64,000 bases of DNA from Sipunculus nudus (Eukaryota > Annelida > Sipuncula > Golfingiida > Sipunculidae): assembly GCA_026874595.1 (NCBI GenBank), contig CM049318.1, positions 5,039,741-5,103,740 of the forward strand, given 5' to 3'. Of the stretch, positions 1 through 12,200 are shown piece after piece. Under the pieces are notes generated by a model. The model was not told the DNA's origin, did not search any database, and saw nothing but the letters and a program-made list of their open reading frames with translations. Made by a program: the position numbers and the translations under genes. Each line of letters begins with the position of its first letter. Position 1 is the first letter of the stretch.

Positions 1-543
1 TTGTCAGAAGTCCAATGTGGCCACCAGGCAACCATCTTTTAATTCCTTTTGATCATATTATCTCAAGAACAGTTAAAGTGAATGCAGTTGGATGTATATT
101 TATGTAATCTTGTAAAGGATTGGGTCAAATATTTCTGAATAAATATAACCATCATTTATAAAAGTGCAGTACAGTTGGCTTGTAGTGAATAAAAATTCAT
201 ACAGAAGCACCTGTTTCTCAATAATTCTTGCATGTATTTCCATGATTTTTGCTATATATTTTGATCTTATAATTGCCCTTTGTGGTGTTCCTTTGAGACT
301 GACAGGTTTCAAGCAAGCTGTTGGAATAGTTCCTGATAGCTTAACAATCATGCATTTTCCTCAGACCATCAATTCACTGTGTTTTAACCAGACATAGGTG
401 ATATATATTTCTGTTTTCATAGAAAATTTTCAACAAATTGGCAAATTGGTTCTTCAAAATTTGACTGGAAGTTTTGAATCTCAGTCCATGATGTCACAGG
501 TCATGCTTGGCAGCTGAGCGTCATGACCCATGGGTCACTTGTT
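1..543. repeat. Left arm of a ~544-bp inverted repeat
   Basis: This stretch is the near-perfect reverse complement of 3245-3788. The outer end matches TTGTCAGA at 1-8 with TCTGACAA at 3781-3788. The inner end carries the palindrome TGACCCATGGGTCA followed by a CTCAGCTG-type motif, seen here as CAGCTGAGCGTCATGACCC on this strand. The same terminal motif recurs near 1760, 3075, 9212 and 16373, so each arm is probably one copy of a dispersed repeat family in opposite orientation. The left end may extend beyond the window. Open reading frames here are short and not coding-like. Confidence 0.85.
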
Positions 544-3244
544 CCATTAAAAACCCGATGTTACACTTCAAGACTGCCTAATATCAAAACCATTGATCTG
601 ACTTTGATCATAAATAATATACATATTTTTTCTATACATTCATTATGCACATGGCAGAAATGATGTCAGTATTGCGTAACTGTTTTAAGTTATGGGCCTA
701 AACATAATTCACTTTGTAAAAAATCTAGAAATATATTTACTCCCTTAACATGAGGATTGCTGAAGCTAGAGATTTTTTTTGTCAGGGATATAATATTATT
801 TAATCAAGATTCAATTGAATACCCAAAATTAGTTATGAATTTTTCAAATTTTGTAAGATAGTGGTATAAATATAAAATTAGTACCTTAAATTTTGCCCAA
901 ATTTGACCATGGCACATTTGTTATCTGGGAGCACTGTTGATATAATTTTCATATCATGCACACCTAAAGATTTCAGCATTGTAGTTTAGAAAGATGAAAG
1001 AAATTGGCCAAAAATTGAAGTATTTATTAATGTTTTTATGAGACCAGGCTCTCCCCAGCCCCTCTTCAGTCACCTGTATGTTGACCATGTTGACCTTTCA
1101 GCAAATTCTGCACACTTGAGGCGAGGCATACACTGGGGCAGCCAGGCAGCTTATGGCCAGCCACAGTTAATCCAGGTGACCAACCCAACTCATTTGGTAG
1201 TTGTTTTAAACAGCAATAAACATGGTGCAAATACTTTGCAAATGTATTTGAATACAAATATGAATATGTACTCCATTACAGAATATCTTGCATAAGAATG
1301 GAAATTCAGATAAAAATGAAAGTATTTGAATTCCAGTGCAAATACTTTCAAAATTTATTCATGAATGCATTCATGAATATATTCTAAAATATTATTTTAA
1401 TAATCATTTCAGTTATGTTTTATGAAAAAAATCATATGATTCTCTTATTATTTGTAATAAAAATTATATTTGGCACAATATTTGTTATTAAATTTTAATA
1501 AATAGTTAAACTCATATATTATATCTGCTGCTTATAGGTTTTATGGCCAAGTCAAAATTTGTGTGACAATAGCACTCTATTTGTTCATAAAATAAATGAA
1601 ATCAATCCTCTTCCCTGTCTCCAAAGATACTATCAAAAACATACACAAGCTAAACACCAACAACTCATAATACAGCTTATATTTATTACCACGCAAAAAC
1701 CAGCATGTGCCTGACATTTCCAAATCATATTTTTTTTCCCTATAAAACAGCTGAGTGCCATGACCCATTGGTCCCTTGTTTTTTTCCTGTAAGTACCATT
1801 GATTTAATTTTCACAGAATGTAAACATAAGTATTTAATTTGTTTAAATCTGAAATTTGAAAATTAAAGCTTGAAAATTAGGCTAGTTATTGTTATAGTTA
1901 TTATCCTCACAACCAAATTACCCTTAGATCATTAATATAAACATAGAGGAAGCCAGAAATCACAATTTTTTTTTAAATGGTATATGAATGGGCACCTTTA
2001 AAGTATTTGGATGGCTTATATTCTGCTTTCCAGTAAAACCATTTAACAGATATAACAGAAACACATTAAAAAGAAACTCACACTTTATTAAATATAACTA
2101 TATAATATTTTTACAGGTGTTGAGAAACGCACATTCATATTTTTTATAAATAAAAAAACATGCATGTTCCCTGTGAGCCGGGACAGCCATAAAAAGGAGC
2201 CTTGTGACAAATCTGCATCCAAAAATTGAGTACTTGTAAATAAACTGAATGTGGTGATCATATAAAATAATTAAATTTCAAAATGAATTTCATATGAAAC
2301 TATGACTGAGGAATGAGTATTTACAATATGTATACAGTCCAATACAACCACTGGGCACGATGCAACCTGGCAAGAAATCAGACTCACAGACATAATAGAC
2401 CAGATTCTGTCTGTCATGAGAAAAAAACTGTGTCATTGACCCATACTTACTGGTTATATCGGTAACATAGTTATATCATGATATTTTAAACAGATAATAT
2501 TTATCATGCTCAATATTGATTTTATTAGATTTCCCAAATTCAAGGACTATGGTTATTTTGCACCAAATAATTTTCAACTAAAAAAATTTAATGGTATTTT
2601 CTGGAACAAAATATTAAAGCTTGTATCTTTGATTCTTACTTACAAGTTACATCCAAACAAACATCTACCAAATTAAATCTCACATAAACAAAAATTAAGT
2701 AGGCCTATGAGAACACACACACCAAACCAGAGAGCACTTGGAGACTGCATACCAGTGCCAAAGATCAGTTCATCAAGATATGCCCTTGTACATGAATCCA
2801 TCATGATATTAAATAAATTGTTCCTTGGCCCACCCTTCCAAAAATTTCACTGAAACTCATGGTGAACTTCTGGATATATTCTAACCAAGTTTGTAATTTA
2901 TTATTTCTGCACAAGGATTGGTGTTTGCTCCTTTTCAAATGGTAAACTGATATTATGTCTGACACACTGACAAACTGAAAGAGTTTGCCAGGTTCCACTC
3001 ACAGATTGATCTATTTGCCCCAAAATTTAATATATCTTTTTTACTGGGCCATTGGCACACCCACAACTTTTAACTAGTGACCCAGGGGTCATGACGATCA
3101 GCTGACGAGGAAAACATTCAAAAAGGGAATTTTATCAATGCAACATTTTGTAGGTGGTATCCCTATTCAACTAAAGCATAGCTCAGAGGATATGGGCAAC
3201 AGAGACCTAATTTCAGAGAAAAAATGGGTAAATATTTGAATTTA
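544..3244. other. AT-rich spacer between inverted arms, no gene seen
   Basis: The 2.7 kb between the two inverted arms is AT-rich and contains only short, low-complexity reading frames. A divergent copy of the terminal motif lies near 1750-1785 and another near 3068-3105. A more GC-rich patch at 1038-1190 has short reading frames on both strands, but neither resembles a known domain. No transposase was recognised. Confidence 0.5.
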
Positions 3245-3788
3245 AACAAGTGACCCATGGGTCATGACGCTCAGCTGCCAAGCATGACCTGTGACATCAT
3301 GGACTGAGATTCACAACTTCCAGTCAAATTTTGAAGAACCAATTTGCCAATTAGTTGAAAATTTTCTATGACAACAGAAATATATATCACCTATGTCTGG
3401 TTAAAACACAGTGAATTGATGGTCTGAGGAAAATGCATGATTGTTAAGCTATCAGGAACTATTCCAACAGCTTGCTTGAAACCTGTCAGTCTCAAAAGGA
3501 ACACCACAAAGGGCAAATATAAGATCAAAATATATAGCAAAAATCAAGGAAATACATGCAAGAATTATTGAGAAACAGGTGCTTCTGTATGAATTTTTAT
3601 TCAATACAAGCCAACTGTACTGCACTTTTATAAATGATGGTAATATTTATTCAGAAATATTTGACCCAATCCTTTACAAGATTACATAAATATACATCCA
3701 ACTGCATTCACTTTAACTGTTCTTGAGATAATATGATCAAAAGGAATTAAAAGATGGTTGCCTGGTGGCCATATTGGACTTCTGACAA
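3245..3788. repeat. Right arm of the ~544-bp inverted repeat
   Basis: Reverse complement of 1-543, with only scattered substitutions. It starts with AAGTGACCCATGGGTCATGA, which holds the 14-bp perfect palindrome TGACCCATGGGTCA, and ends at the TCTGACAA that mirrors the window start. Confidence 0.85.
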
Positions 3789-4580
3789 GTCTGAAATCAG
3801 ACAACAAACATTCTCTAAATCGGACCAAACATTAAAGAAAAATTACTGAAACTGCCCTGAAGAAAGAATTTCTAAGGTGGCTAACTGGCAGACATAATGG
3901 ATTTCTGACAAGTATGACATTTGATATCCCACATTCTCCAATAAGAGACCAAACTTGGGGCAAATTATCCAGTAATAAATGCCCAAAATAATTCAAAAGG
4001 CATGTCCAGGCCCTCATATCAGATTTATAGATATGCAATTGTAAAAAGTGTAAGTCCAATATTTTTTATTATCACTCTGCTTTTCAATGGGGTCAGCAGG
4101 GTAGGTAAACTGCCAAACCTGAAAGAAAAGAAATGCAGAAAGCATGACTAAGAGTCTTGAAATAAAACAAAAAGCCATCCTAAATCAAGGTACACATCCA
4201 CATATTATGAGAACAAACACTTGCTTTTATATGTGGTGATATATATTAAAATATTCAGATATCTAGGAAACTAAGTTTATTGCTAGGATTCCATAAAATA
4301 AACTGCAAAATGTTCCCATCATCTTATAAATCAGTAGCTAAACCTTAATACTATACTCTCATAGTCTTAATGCCTGGCTGAAGCATTCTGACAACAGTGT
4401 TTTTGTTATGAAGTAACGAGGTACTTATCACTGAGCCTTATCACTTAATAGGCTGATACAAAAGGGAGTCATATGTCACCAGTGTCACTCACAATTACAG
4501 CCACACAGGGAGATGTACCAGCTGGAGTGGGATGGTTATATATACAAGAAAAATAGAGATGGTCTATAAAATAAGTAATT
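3789..4580. other. Unannotated intergenic DNA
   Basis: AT-rich sequence with no recognisable gene, RNA or transposon end. Reading frames here are short and lack domain-like composition. Confidence 0.4.
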
Positions 4581-5450
4581 GTGAACATCCCTGACCTATG
4601 ACCTTGGCCTTTTGCCCATATATCAACTGGATTCTTTCTAAATGATGGGTAACTACTGACCACTTAAATCTGGTGTTATTACTTGGCAACCAATGGGTGA
4701 ATAACTTTGACCTGCAACCTTTAACCTGCTGACCAGCTGACCCCAAAATCAATAAGTTATTTATTCAAGCAAAAAGACCCATAAATATTAAGTTTGAGTC
4801 AAACTGAGTGATGCATAGATGTGGCATATGTGAAAGACTGAAGGTTTGGGTTGAACAGTTACACTTGAAATATGCTCACAAGCATTTAGAACAATTAAAT
4901 ATTGTGACCTTGACCTTTGACCTTTTGACCTCAACATCAATAGGCTTCTTCCCTTATTGGTAGGTAAGCCATATATGACAGATGGAAGGTACAGATTGAA
5001 AAGTTTGCATGAAAATGACTCCATGCAAGAAGTGGGTGCTGTGAACTTGACCTTTGACCTCAAAATCAACAGGTCTTTTCCCCCGTTGGCAGAGAATATC
5101 AGTGCTGGAAGGTTTGGAATGAAAAGTCTAGCTTGAAATGTGTCCACTACCTTTTCAAAGAAGTGGATCCTGTGACCCTGACCTTTGACCTTGTGACCTC
5201 AAAATCTATAGGATTCTTCTCCAACTTAGTACGTGTGCTATATGTGAAAGATCAAAGAATTGGGATGAAAGGGTTGGCTTAAAATGCATCCGCAGGCTTT
5301 TCAAAGAAGAGGCTCCTGTGACCTTGACCTTTGACCTTTTGACCTAAAAAAATTATGGTTCTTCCCCTGTTGGTAGGTGAGCTGTATGTGAAAGATGTAA
5401 GGTTTGGGATGAAAATTTTGTCTCAAAGAGTTATTTCTGGGGGGTGCAAA
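4581..5450 (+). repeat. Tandem ~135-bp repeats with DR1-type TGACCTTTGACCT sites
   Basis: Diverged tandem units share the order: GTGACCTTGACC-type block, a stretch ending AAAATCAATAGG-like, CTTCCCC, a TTGGTAGG-like block, then TGAAAGA and GGTTTGGGATGAAAA. The exact 13-mer TGACCTTTGACCT, a direct repeat of nuclear-receptor half-sites with 1-bp spacing read on the minus strand, occurs at 4911-4923, 5048-5060, 5179-5191 and 5325-5337. Looser versions lie near 4588 and 4705. Similar text reappears at 18650-18720. The frame across 4788-5147 (minus) simply reads through these repeats and is not a gene. Confidence 0.75.
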
Positions 5451-5669
5451 CACACCCCATAACTTCGAGAATATAGGTCGCAGTGACCTAATTTCAGGTT
5501 TGCAAGGAGATCTTTTTATAACCTCTAAGACTGCATAGGGTTCATGGCCCTAGCCCCTACATTTTCGATTTGTGCCCTGCTAACGGCCGGAAGGCCGGAC
5601 GGACAGAGAAGGACGCCGGACAAAGACCCATCACTATAGCCCAGCATGACTGAAAGTCAGCTGAGCTAA
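5451..5669 (+). mobile_element. Helitron-like 3' end with hairpin and CTAA
   Basis: The copy ends with the hairpin GACTGAAAGTC (stem GACT/AGTC) followed by AGCTGAG and terminal CTAA at 5666-5669, ahead of an A-rich flank. Other copies in this window end the same way with loop TTC instead of GAA, so the stem is kept while the loop varies. This fits the 3' signature of Helitron or Helentron-type elements. The preceding GGACGGACAGA-type GC-rich tract is shared with the copies at 10.3, 13.5 and 19.8 kb. No Rep/helicase is present, so it would be non-autonomous. Confidence 0.55.
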
Positions 5670-6022
5670 AAATCCAGGTGGCGCCACCAGTCTGCAGGAA
5701 CTAATGAAAGACTCCATGATCAATATCTATGCAAAGAATCATGGTGATCAATGCATTAGTTGTTCAGATAATTGAGCTTTTGTATCAAATTTTCCATTAT
5801 TCTGGGGGGTATTTCAGAGCCCCACATCTGGAAGAATATGGGTAACAGAGACCTAATTCCAAGTTTTCAAGGGGATTTTTATGGACCTCCCTGGATGTCA
5901 AGAAAGAAGATTCCAGGTCCAGCGGTTACAATTTGTGCCCTGTTAACGGACTGAGGGCTGGATGGCCCGACGGACAAAGGGTGATTGCTATAGCTCAGAT
6001 GACTTTCAGTCAGCTGAGCTAA
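5670..6022 (+). mobile_element. Second Helitron-like repeat copy
   Basis: Starts at a GGTGGCGCCACC palindrome (5677-5688), runs through the shared blocks (TTCTGGGGGGTA-type, ATGGGTAACAGAGACCTAAT, CGGACGGACAAAG) and ends in GACTTTCAGTCAGCTGAGCTAA at 6001-6022 across the hairpin and CTAA. One unit of the same family is expanded in tandem at 9.2-13.6 kb. Confidence 0.6.
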
Positions 6023-8360
6023 TAAAAATCATGGTATTGATTTTCCTACACTGTACCAACAATCAAGCAGAAAAGACAAAGGTGAACTTGGCCCTATCTC
6101 CATTCAGACCCATACTTTTGATCTTTACATCTAAGAATGTAATTATATTTTTCCTGGCCCATGGGTCACCCAAAAAATTTCATTGAAATTAATTGAAAAC
6201 TTCATTGTGGATTTGTGTAGCCAAACTTACATTATTGCCATTATTTTTTAAATGTATCGTAACCATTGAGGGCAATGTATCTGTCCAGGCTGAGGTCCAG
6301 AGCCATTTAATGGTTCAGAGGCTTTAATTCTGGCATACAGAGCTAACCTATGTTGCAACCATGACTGTTGCTGACTGACCATGACACACATAAAAATGGT
6401 GGAGGTATATGTGGTCCTGGACAACTTTTCTGGTGAGATTATATCAAGATATCCTTTTAATCAACCAGCTTATTATCATGTACAATTTGGAAAGTCAATA
6501 TCAGGATACAGCTGAGCATTCAATTTGTTCCATCCTTGTTCTTCAGAGAGTTAAAATCAGTGGAAATTATCATAAAAATGGGGACTAAAAGTCTTAGACT
6601 TATACAAGTACCTCAAAACAAACCTAATTTTATTTAATTTAATATTATGTACGGACTGTTGTATAATGAGACATGATTAAAAACAAGAAACGTTTCGACA
6701 TGTGGTCCAGATAACAATGAGACAATAAAAGACCATCTTATTTCTATTTTCCTGCTTCATGCAGTTTGACTCACAGATGAACGAATAATAATAAATGCAA
6801 GCACCACTTTTAAGACATTCTGTAATAGATATGAAACTTCCCATCAGAGGGAGCATTTATCTGTCCAAGAGAGTCGACAAAGAGAGTGATATACTCATTG
6901 TTTCACTGCTTATTAATGCCTGCCTCAACATGAGAATTATTCCTCTTTTATTACATCAGCTAGCCCATATTACACATTCTCCTGTTGGAACGCGTCTGTG
7001 CAACTTTGCGGGGGGACAAGTTTTCCAAGTACCAAGTTTACTTGCTGGATCGATATATATGCTGTACTTTCTGACAGATTGCACTGCAACTGACCCTTCA
7101 CAAATTAATGTCAAACTCCTCATGATTTAGGGTAAAATATTGAATATGAAAACACCCCCCCCCCCACACACACACACACTTGGCCTTATTTATGATCCTT
7201 CAAGACCAAAAACAAGCATTTCAGGGCATTACAGAGTTGCATTACAATGATTTAGCAACATCAATGATGATTAGTATCTAGAATAATGCTTTAATGCCTC
7301 TTGATCATCCTTCAGACTACACAGAGGGCAATTTCTTAATGTTATGATGCAGGGTTCACACATTATTTTCTCCTGATTAAAATTTCATCATTTTTAAATT
7401 ACCATTTTTTTCTGGAAAACTAGGAGCTGACTTGATAACTTACATGAGAGATTAACAATTTTTTAAAATAAAAATCTATTTATTCAATTATTGTAAGTGA
7501 TATTTACAGGTATTTTCAATTCTGCAATGAAATATGATGATTGATGAAAAGTTTATATAATAGCCAACCTATCAAATTTCATGATGTGAGGATAATTCTT
7601 TAAAATTTCTTGACGTTCAAAGTTTTTGTCTTAACAGGTCCATTTTTTTTGGAGATCAACTCAATTAATTATTTCCATAACATTTAAATATCTGAAAATG
7701 TGAAAATTTAAATGCCATGGTTCCATTTCATCACTTTTTACAAAAGTTGTAGGTCACGTATACCCATTATACAATTTGTATCAAATTCTAGATTCAGGAT
7801 TCAGACACTGTTTGAATGTCTCACATTCATCTCTTATGCCCAGAGAGTGAGTGGGCATGATCATAAAGAAAGAATTTACAAGCAATTTCCAATCAGAAAC
7901 CAACAGAGTGGATTTATTAAGAACACTGTGATGTGTAACTTTCTGCAAAGTCACTTGAATCCTTAATTATGGGTAATATGACAAGAAACTTATAGAGTAC
8001 AGGATAAATTTATGCATGTTTTGGTCACCTTTTTTGTGACGTATGCCACATCCATATGAAGTACATGTACTATGCTCAGCATGACCATATACTCTTAAGT
8101 GCAGTTTCATCTATTTCTTGATTAAAGCACACCCAAAATTATGGATTCAAGTGACAGTGCTGTCTGACTGGAAACTGCAGGTTCTTTCACTTGATCATTC
8201 ACCTCACCAATATCAATCCACTTAGGTATCTTGATACATATAACTTAGAGGTTTTTGTTAAAATCAGTTTTCAAAGATGTGACCTTTCTGGCTTGAAGAT
8301 AATAACCTACTTGTACCTAATGACAAGCCCATGAATAATCATGAGCCTCTTTCTGAGTAT
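6023..8360. other. Intergenic DNA downstream of PYM, no further gene seen
   Basis: Mostly unique-looking AT-rich sequence. It includes the 3' flank of the minus-strand PYM gene and a C-run followed by (CA)n at about 7153-7181. Frames at 6795-7130 and 7712-7966 have no recognisable domain and no coding-like context. A TTTATT (minus-strand AATAAA) near 7911 could be a distal poly(A) signal for PYM, but this is weak. Confidence 0.4.
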
Positions 8361-8835
8361 CTACTCATCATCAAGTTCTAACTCAAGATCCTCAATCTCT
8401 CCGACAATGGCTTCCCTTTTGGCAATTTTCTCCAGCTGCTCTTTTGTTGGTTCTTTTAACTCACCAGAGTCCACTTTAGCTTTGAGTTCATCAATCTGTT
8501 TCAGTTTTTTCTTCAAATTCCTAATCCTTTTAGCAGGGTCTGTAGCACTTTGAGACTTGGCCTCTACTTGGGCATTGTTTTGTTTGACAGCAGATGCTTG
8601 GCTGTCAAAAGAAGCAGCAGCCAGTGAGCTTGTGACAGCATCAACTGCTGTATCACCATCTTCAAGCGCTTTCTGCCGTTTCTTTTCCCTGCGTTTTGCA
8701 TTCTTTTTGGCTGCTTTTGACATGTTGCTTTGATCAGCTGGTTCCTTATTTTGATTGGCTGGTGCTGGATCTGCCTGCATCCCGGGTGGAAGAGAGGGTT
8801 TGTTTTTCATCCATTTCACACCACGATTTTCATAA
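8361..8835 (-). CDS. PYM1: PYM (partner of Y14 and Mago), last coding exon
   Basis: PYM binds the Mago-Y14 heterodimer and the 40S ribosomal subunit, and strips exon-junction complexes from mRNA during translation. This exon encodes about 157 residues plus the stop. It opens with VYENRGVKWMKNKPSLPPGM, the end of the conserved N-terminal Mago-Y14-binding (WIBG) region. Next comes a lysine/arginine-rich stretch (SKAAKKNAKRREKKRQ), a low-complexity linker, and a conserved C-terminal coiled coil (AKRIRNLKKKLKQIDELK ... KEQLEKIAKREAI) ending in the acidic EDLELELDDE. The acceptor ATTTTCAG at 8836-8843 gives phase 2, matching the donor of the exon at 17080-17176; the codon split across the intron reads V in PVYEN. 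The ATG further upstream in this frame is intronic. Family identity is recognised from sequence pattern. Confidence 0.93.
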
Positions 8836-9209
8836 CTGAAAATATAAATTTTATTTCTGTAACAATCATTTAATAACATTATCTATTCATACATAAAACG
8901 TTGAATGCTGCAGAGTGCATGCGTGTGAATGTGTGAACACAGGTCCACTTCCAAATTTAATCTACAGATTATAATAACACAAATTTGAATTTCATTTTTC
9001 ACTTTGGTCATGATCAATGTTTTATTAAACAAGGCTTACAGGCCTAATGTGAACCTGTGCATTGGGAAATACACCAGGTATAATGCTTCAATACTGGACC
9101 ATTACTTTTCATGTCTATGAACAATGCAAGTACTAAACATTTTGAATAAGAAACAATTACATAAACATCACTGCTGAAATTCTGGCATGGGCGCACACAT
9201 CACAAAAAC

Positions 9210-12200
9210 AAGTGACCCAGGGGTCATGACGCTCAGCTGACCAGGAAGACATTGACAAAAGTAATTTTATCATCTGAATGTCAAATTTGAATGAAATACT
9301 TTTTCCAAACTTGACTTTTTGTATAAAATCATCCAATATTCATTGGGGTACTATGGAGCTCTGTAGCATGAAGGATATGGGTAACAGACACCTATTTTCA
9401 AGGTTTACAAGATGACTTTTCAGGGGTCTCCCAGCATGTCAAAAAATAAAATTCTAGGTCCAGTTATTATGATTTGTGCCCTGTTAACAGATGACCAAAT
9501 GTTTATTCTGGGGGGTATTTCAAAGCCGCATAGGATGAAGGATATGGGTAACAGGGATGTAATTTCAGGTGCACAAGGAGACTTTTCAGGGGCCTCCCAG
9601 CATATCAAGAAAGGAGATTCTAGGTCAAGTCATTATAATTTGTGCTCTGTTAACAGATGACCAAATCTTTATTCTGGGGAGTACTTCGGAGCCCCAGAGC
9701 ATGAAGGATATGGGTAACAGGGACCTTATTTCGGGTTTCCATGTAGACCTTTTATGGGCTTCCCTGGAGGTGAGGACAGAAGATTCTAGGTCCAGTCATT
9801 ATGATTTGTGCCCTGTTAATATATGACCAAATCTTTATTCTGGGGGGTACTTCAGAGCCCCATAGCTCACAGAATATGGGTAACAGGGACCTTATTTCGG
9901 GTTTCCATGTAGACCTTTTATGGGCTTCCCTGGAGGTGAGGACAGAAGATTCTAGGTCCAGTCATTATGATTTGTGCCCTGTTTACAGATGACCAAATGT
10001 TTAAAGATCACAAAAGTAGAGAAAAAAAATCGTAAAAAATATAAAAAAAATATAGGTGGCGCCACCTGCAAACACATGATCAATATCCATGCAAAGAATC
10101 ATGGTGATTAATGCATTAGTTGTTCAGATACTTGAGCTTTTGTATTAAATTTTGCATTATTCTGGGGGGTACTTCAGAACCCCATAGCTCAAAGAATATA
10201 GGTCACAGTGACCTAATTTCAGGTTTACAAGGAGAATTTCCATAGACCTCCCAGGATTTCAAGTAAGAAGATTCCCGGTCTAGCGGTTACGATTTGTGCC
10301 CTGTTAACAGACAGACGCCTGGATGGCCGGACGGACGACGGACAAAAGGTGATCCCTAAAGCTCAGATGACTTTCAGTCAGCTGAGCTAAAAATTGAAAA
10401 AAATACAGGTGGCGCCACCAGAATGCAGAAACTGATGAAACATTTCATGATCAATATCCATGCAAAGAATCATGGTGATCAATATAATAATTGTCCAGAT
10501 ACTTGAGCTTTTGTATCAAATTTTCCATTATTCTGGGGGGTACTTCAGAGCCCCATAGCTCAGAGGTTATGGGTAACAGAGACCTAATTTCAAGTTTTTA
10601 AGGAAACTTTTCATGGGCCTCTCAGCATGTCAAGAGAGAAGATTCTAGGTCCAGTTGTTACGATTTGTGCCATGTTAACAGATGACCGCATCTTATGAGG
10701 TCTCAAAAAAATAAAAAAAAATACAAATGGCGCCACCATACTGCAGAAACTGATGACACATTCCATGATCAATATCCATGCAAAGAATCATGGTGATCAC
10801 TGCAATAGTTGTTTAGATACTTGAGCTTTTGTATCAAATTGTCCATTATTCTGAGGGATACTTCAGATGACTTACAGTCAGCTGAGCTAAAAACACTTAA
10901 TGGTCAATATCCATACAAAGAATCATGATGATCTCCGTATTAGTTGTTCAGATACTTCAGCTTTTGTATCAAATTGTCCATTATTCTAAGGGATACTTCA
11001 GAGTCCTATAGCTTGAAGGATATGGGTAACAGAGACCTAATTTCAAGTTTCCACAGGCACTCTTCATGGGCCTCCTTGCATGACAAGAATGAAGTTTCTA
11101 GGTCCAGTTGTTGCAATTTGTACCCTCTTGATAGATAACCACATCTTCAAAGGTCTCGAAAAAAGAGAAAAAAATTCGTAAAAATTTGAAAAAAATAGAG
11201 GTGGCGCACCCTCTCTGCAGAAACTGATGGAACAGCTCATGATCAATATGTATGCCAAAAATCATGACCATCAGTGTTGTAGTTATTGAGATACTGCACT
11301 TTTTGTATCAAATTTTCCATTATTCTGGGGGGTATTTTGGAGCCATACAGCCTAAAGAATATGGGTAACAGAGACCTAATTTCAGGTTTCCATGGAGAAT
11401 TTTCATGGGTCTCCCTGTGTGTCAAGAATGAAGATTCTAGGTCCATTCGTTATGATTTGTGCCATGCTAACAGATGACAGCATCCTTAAAGGTCTCAAAA
11501 ATAGAGGAAGAAATCGTAAATAAATCAAACAATATAGGTGGCGCCACCAGTCTGCAGGAACTGATGGAACACCTCTTGATCAATAGTTATGCCACAAATC
11601 ATGACCATCAGTGATGTAGTTATTGAGATATTGAAGTTTTTGTATGAAATTTTTGACTAATCTGGGGGGTACTTTGGGGCCCCATAGCTTGAAGGATATG
11701 GGTAACAGAGACCTAATTTCTGGTTTCCATGGAGACTTTTCATAGGTCTCTCAGTGTATTGAGAATGAAAATTCTAGGTCCAGTCGTTACGATTTGTGCC
11801 ATGCTAACAGATGACAGCATCCTTAAAGGTCTCAAAAATAGAGGAAGAAATCGTAAAAAAATCAAACAATATAGGTGGCGCCACCAGTCTGCAGGAACTG
11901 ATGGAACATTTCATAATCAATATGTATGCCAAAAATCATGACCATCAGTGATGTAGTTATTGAGATATTGAAGTTTTTGTATGAAATTTTTGACTACTCT
12001 GGGGGGGGTACTTTGAGGACCCATAGCTCGAAGGATATGGGTAACAGAGACCTAATTTCTGGTTTCCATGGAGACTTTTCATAGGTCTCTCAGTGTAATG
12101 AGAATGAAGATTCTAGGTCCAGTCGTTACGAATGCGCCATGCTAACAGATGTTCACATTTTTAAAGGTCTTAAAAAAAAAAAGAAAACAATTCGTAAAAA

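Noticed and set aside
4788-5147. 119-residue minus-strand frame
   Set aside because: It reads across tandem repeat units. The apparent protein repeats are the DNA repeats themselves.
6795-7130. 111-residue plus-strand frame
   Set aside because: No family resemblance, no splice context, and composition like surrounding non-coding DNA.
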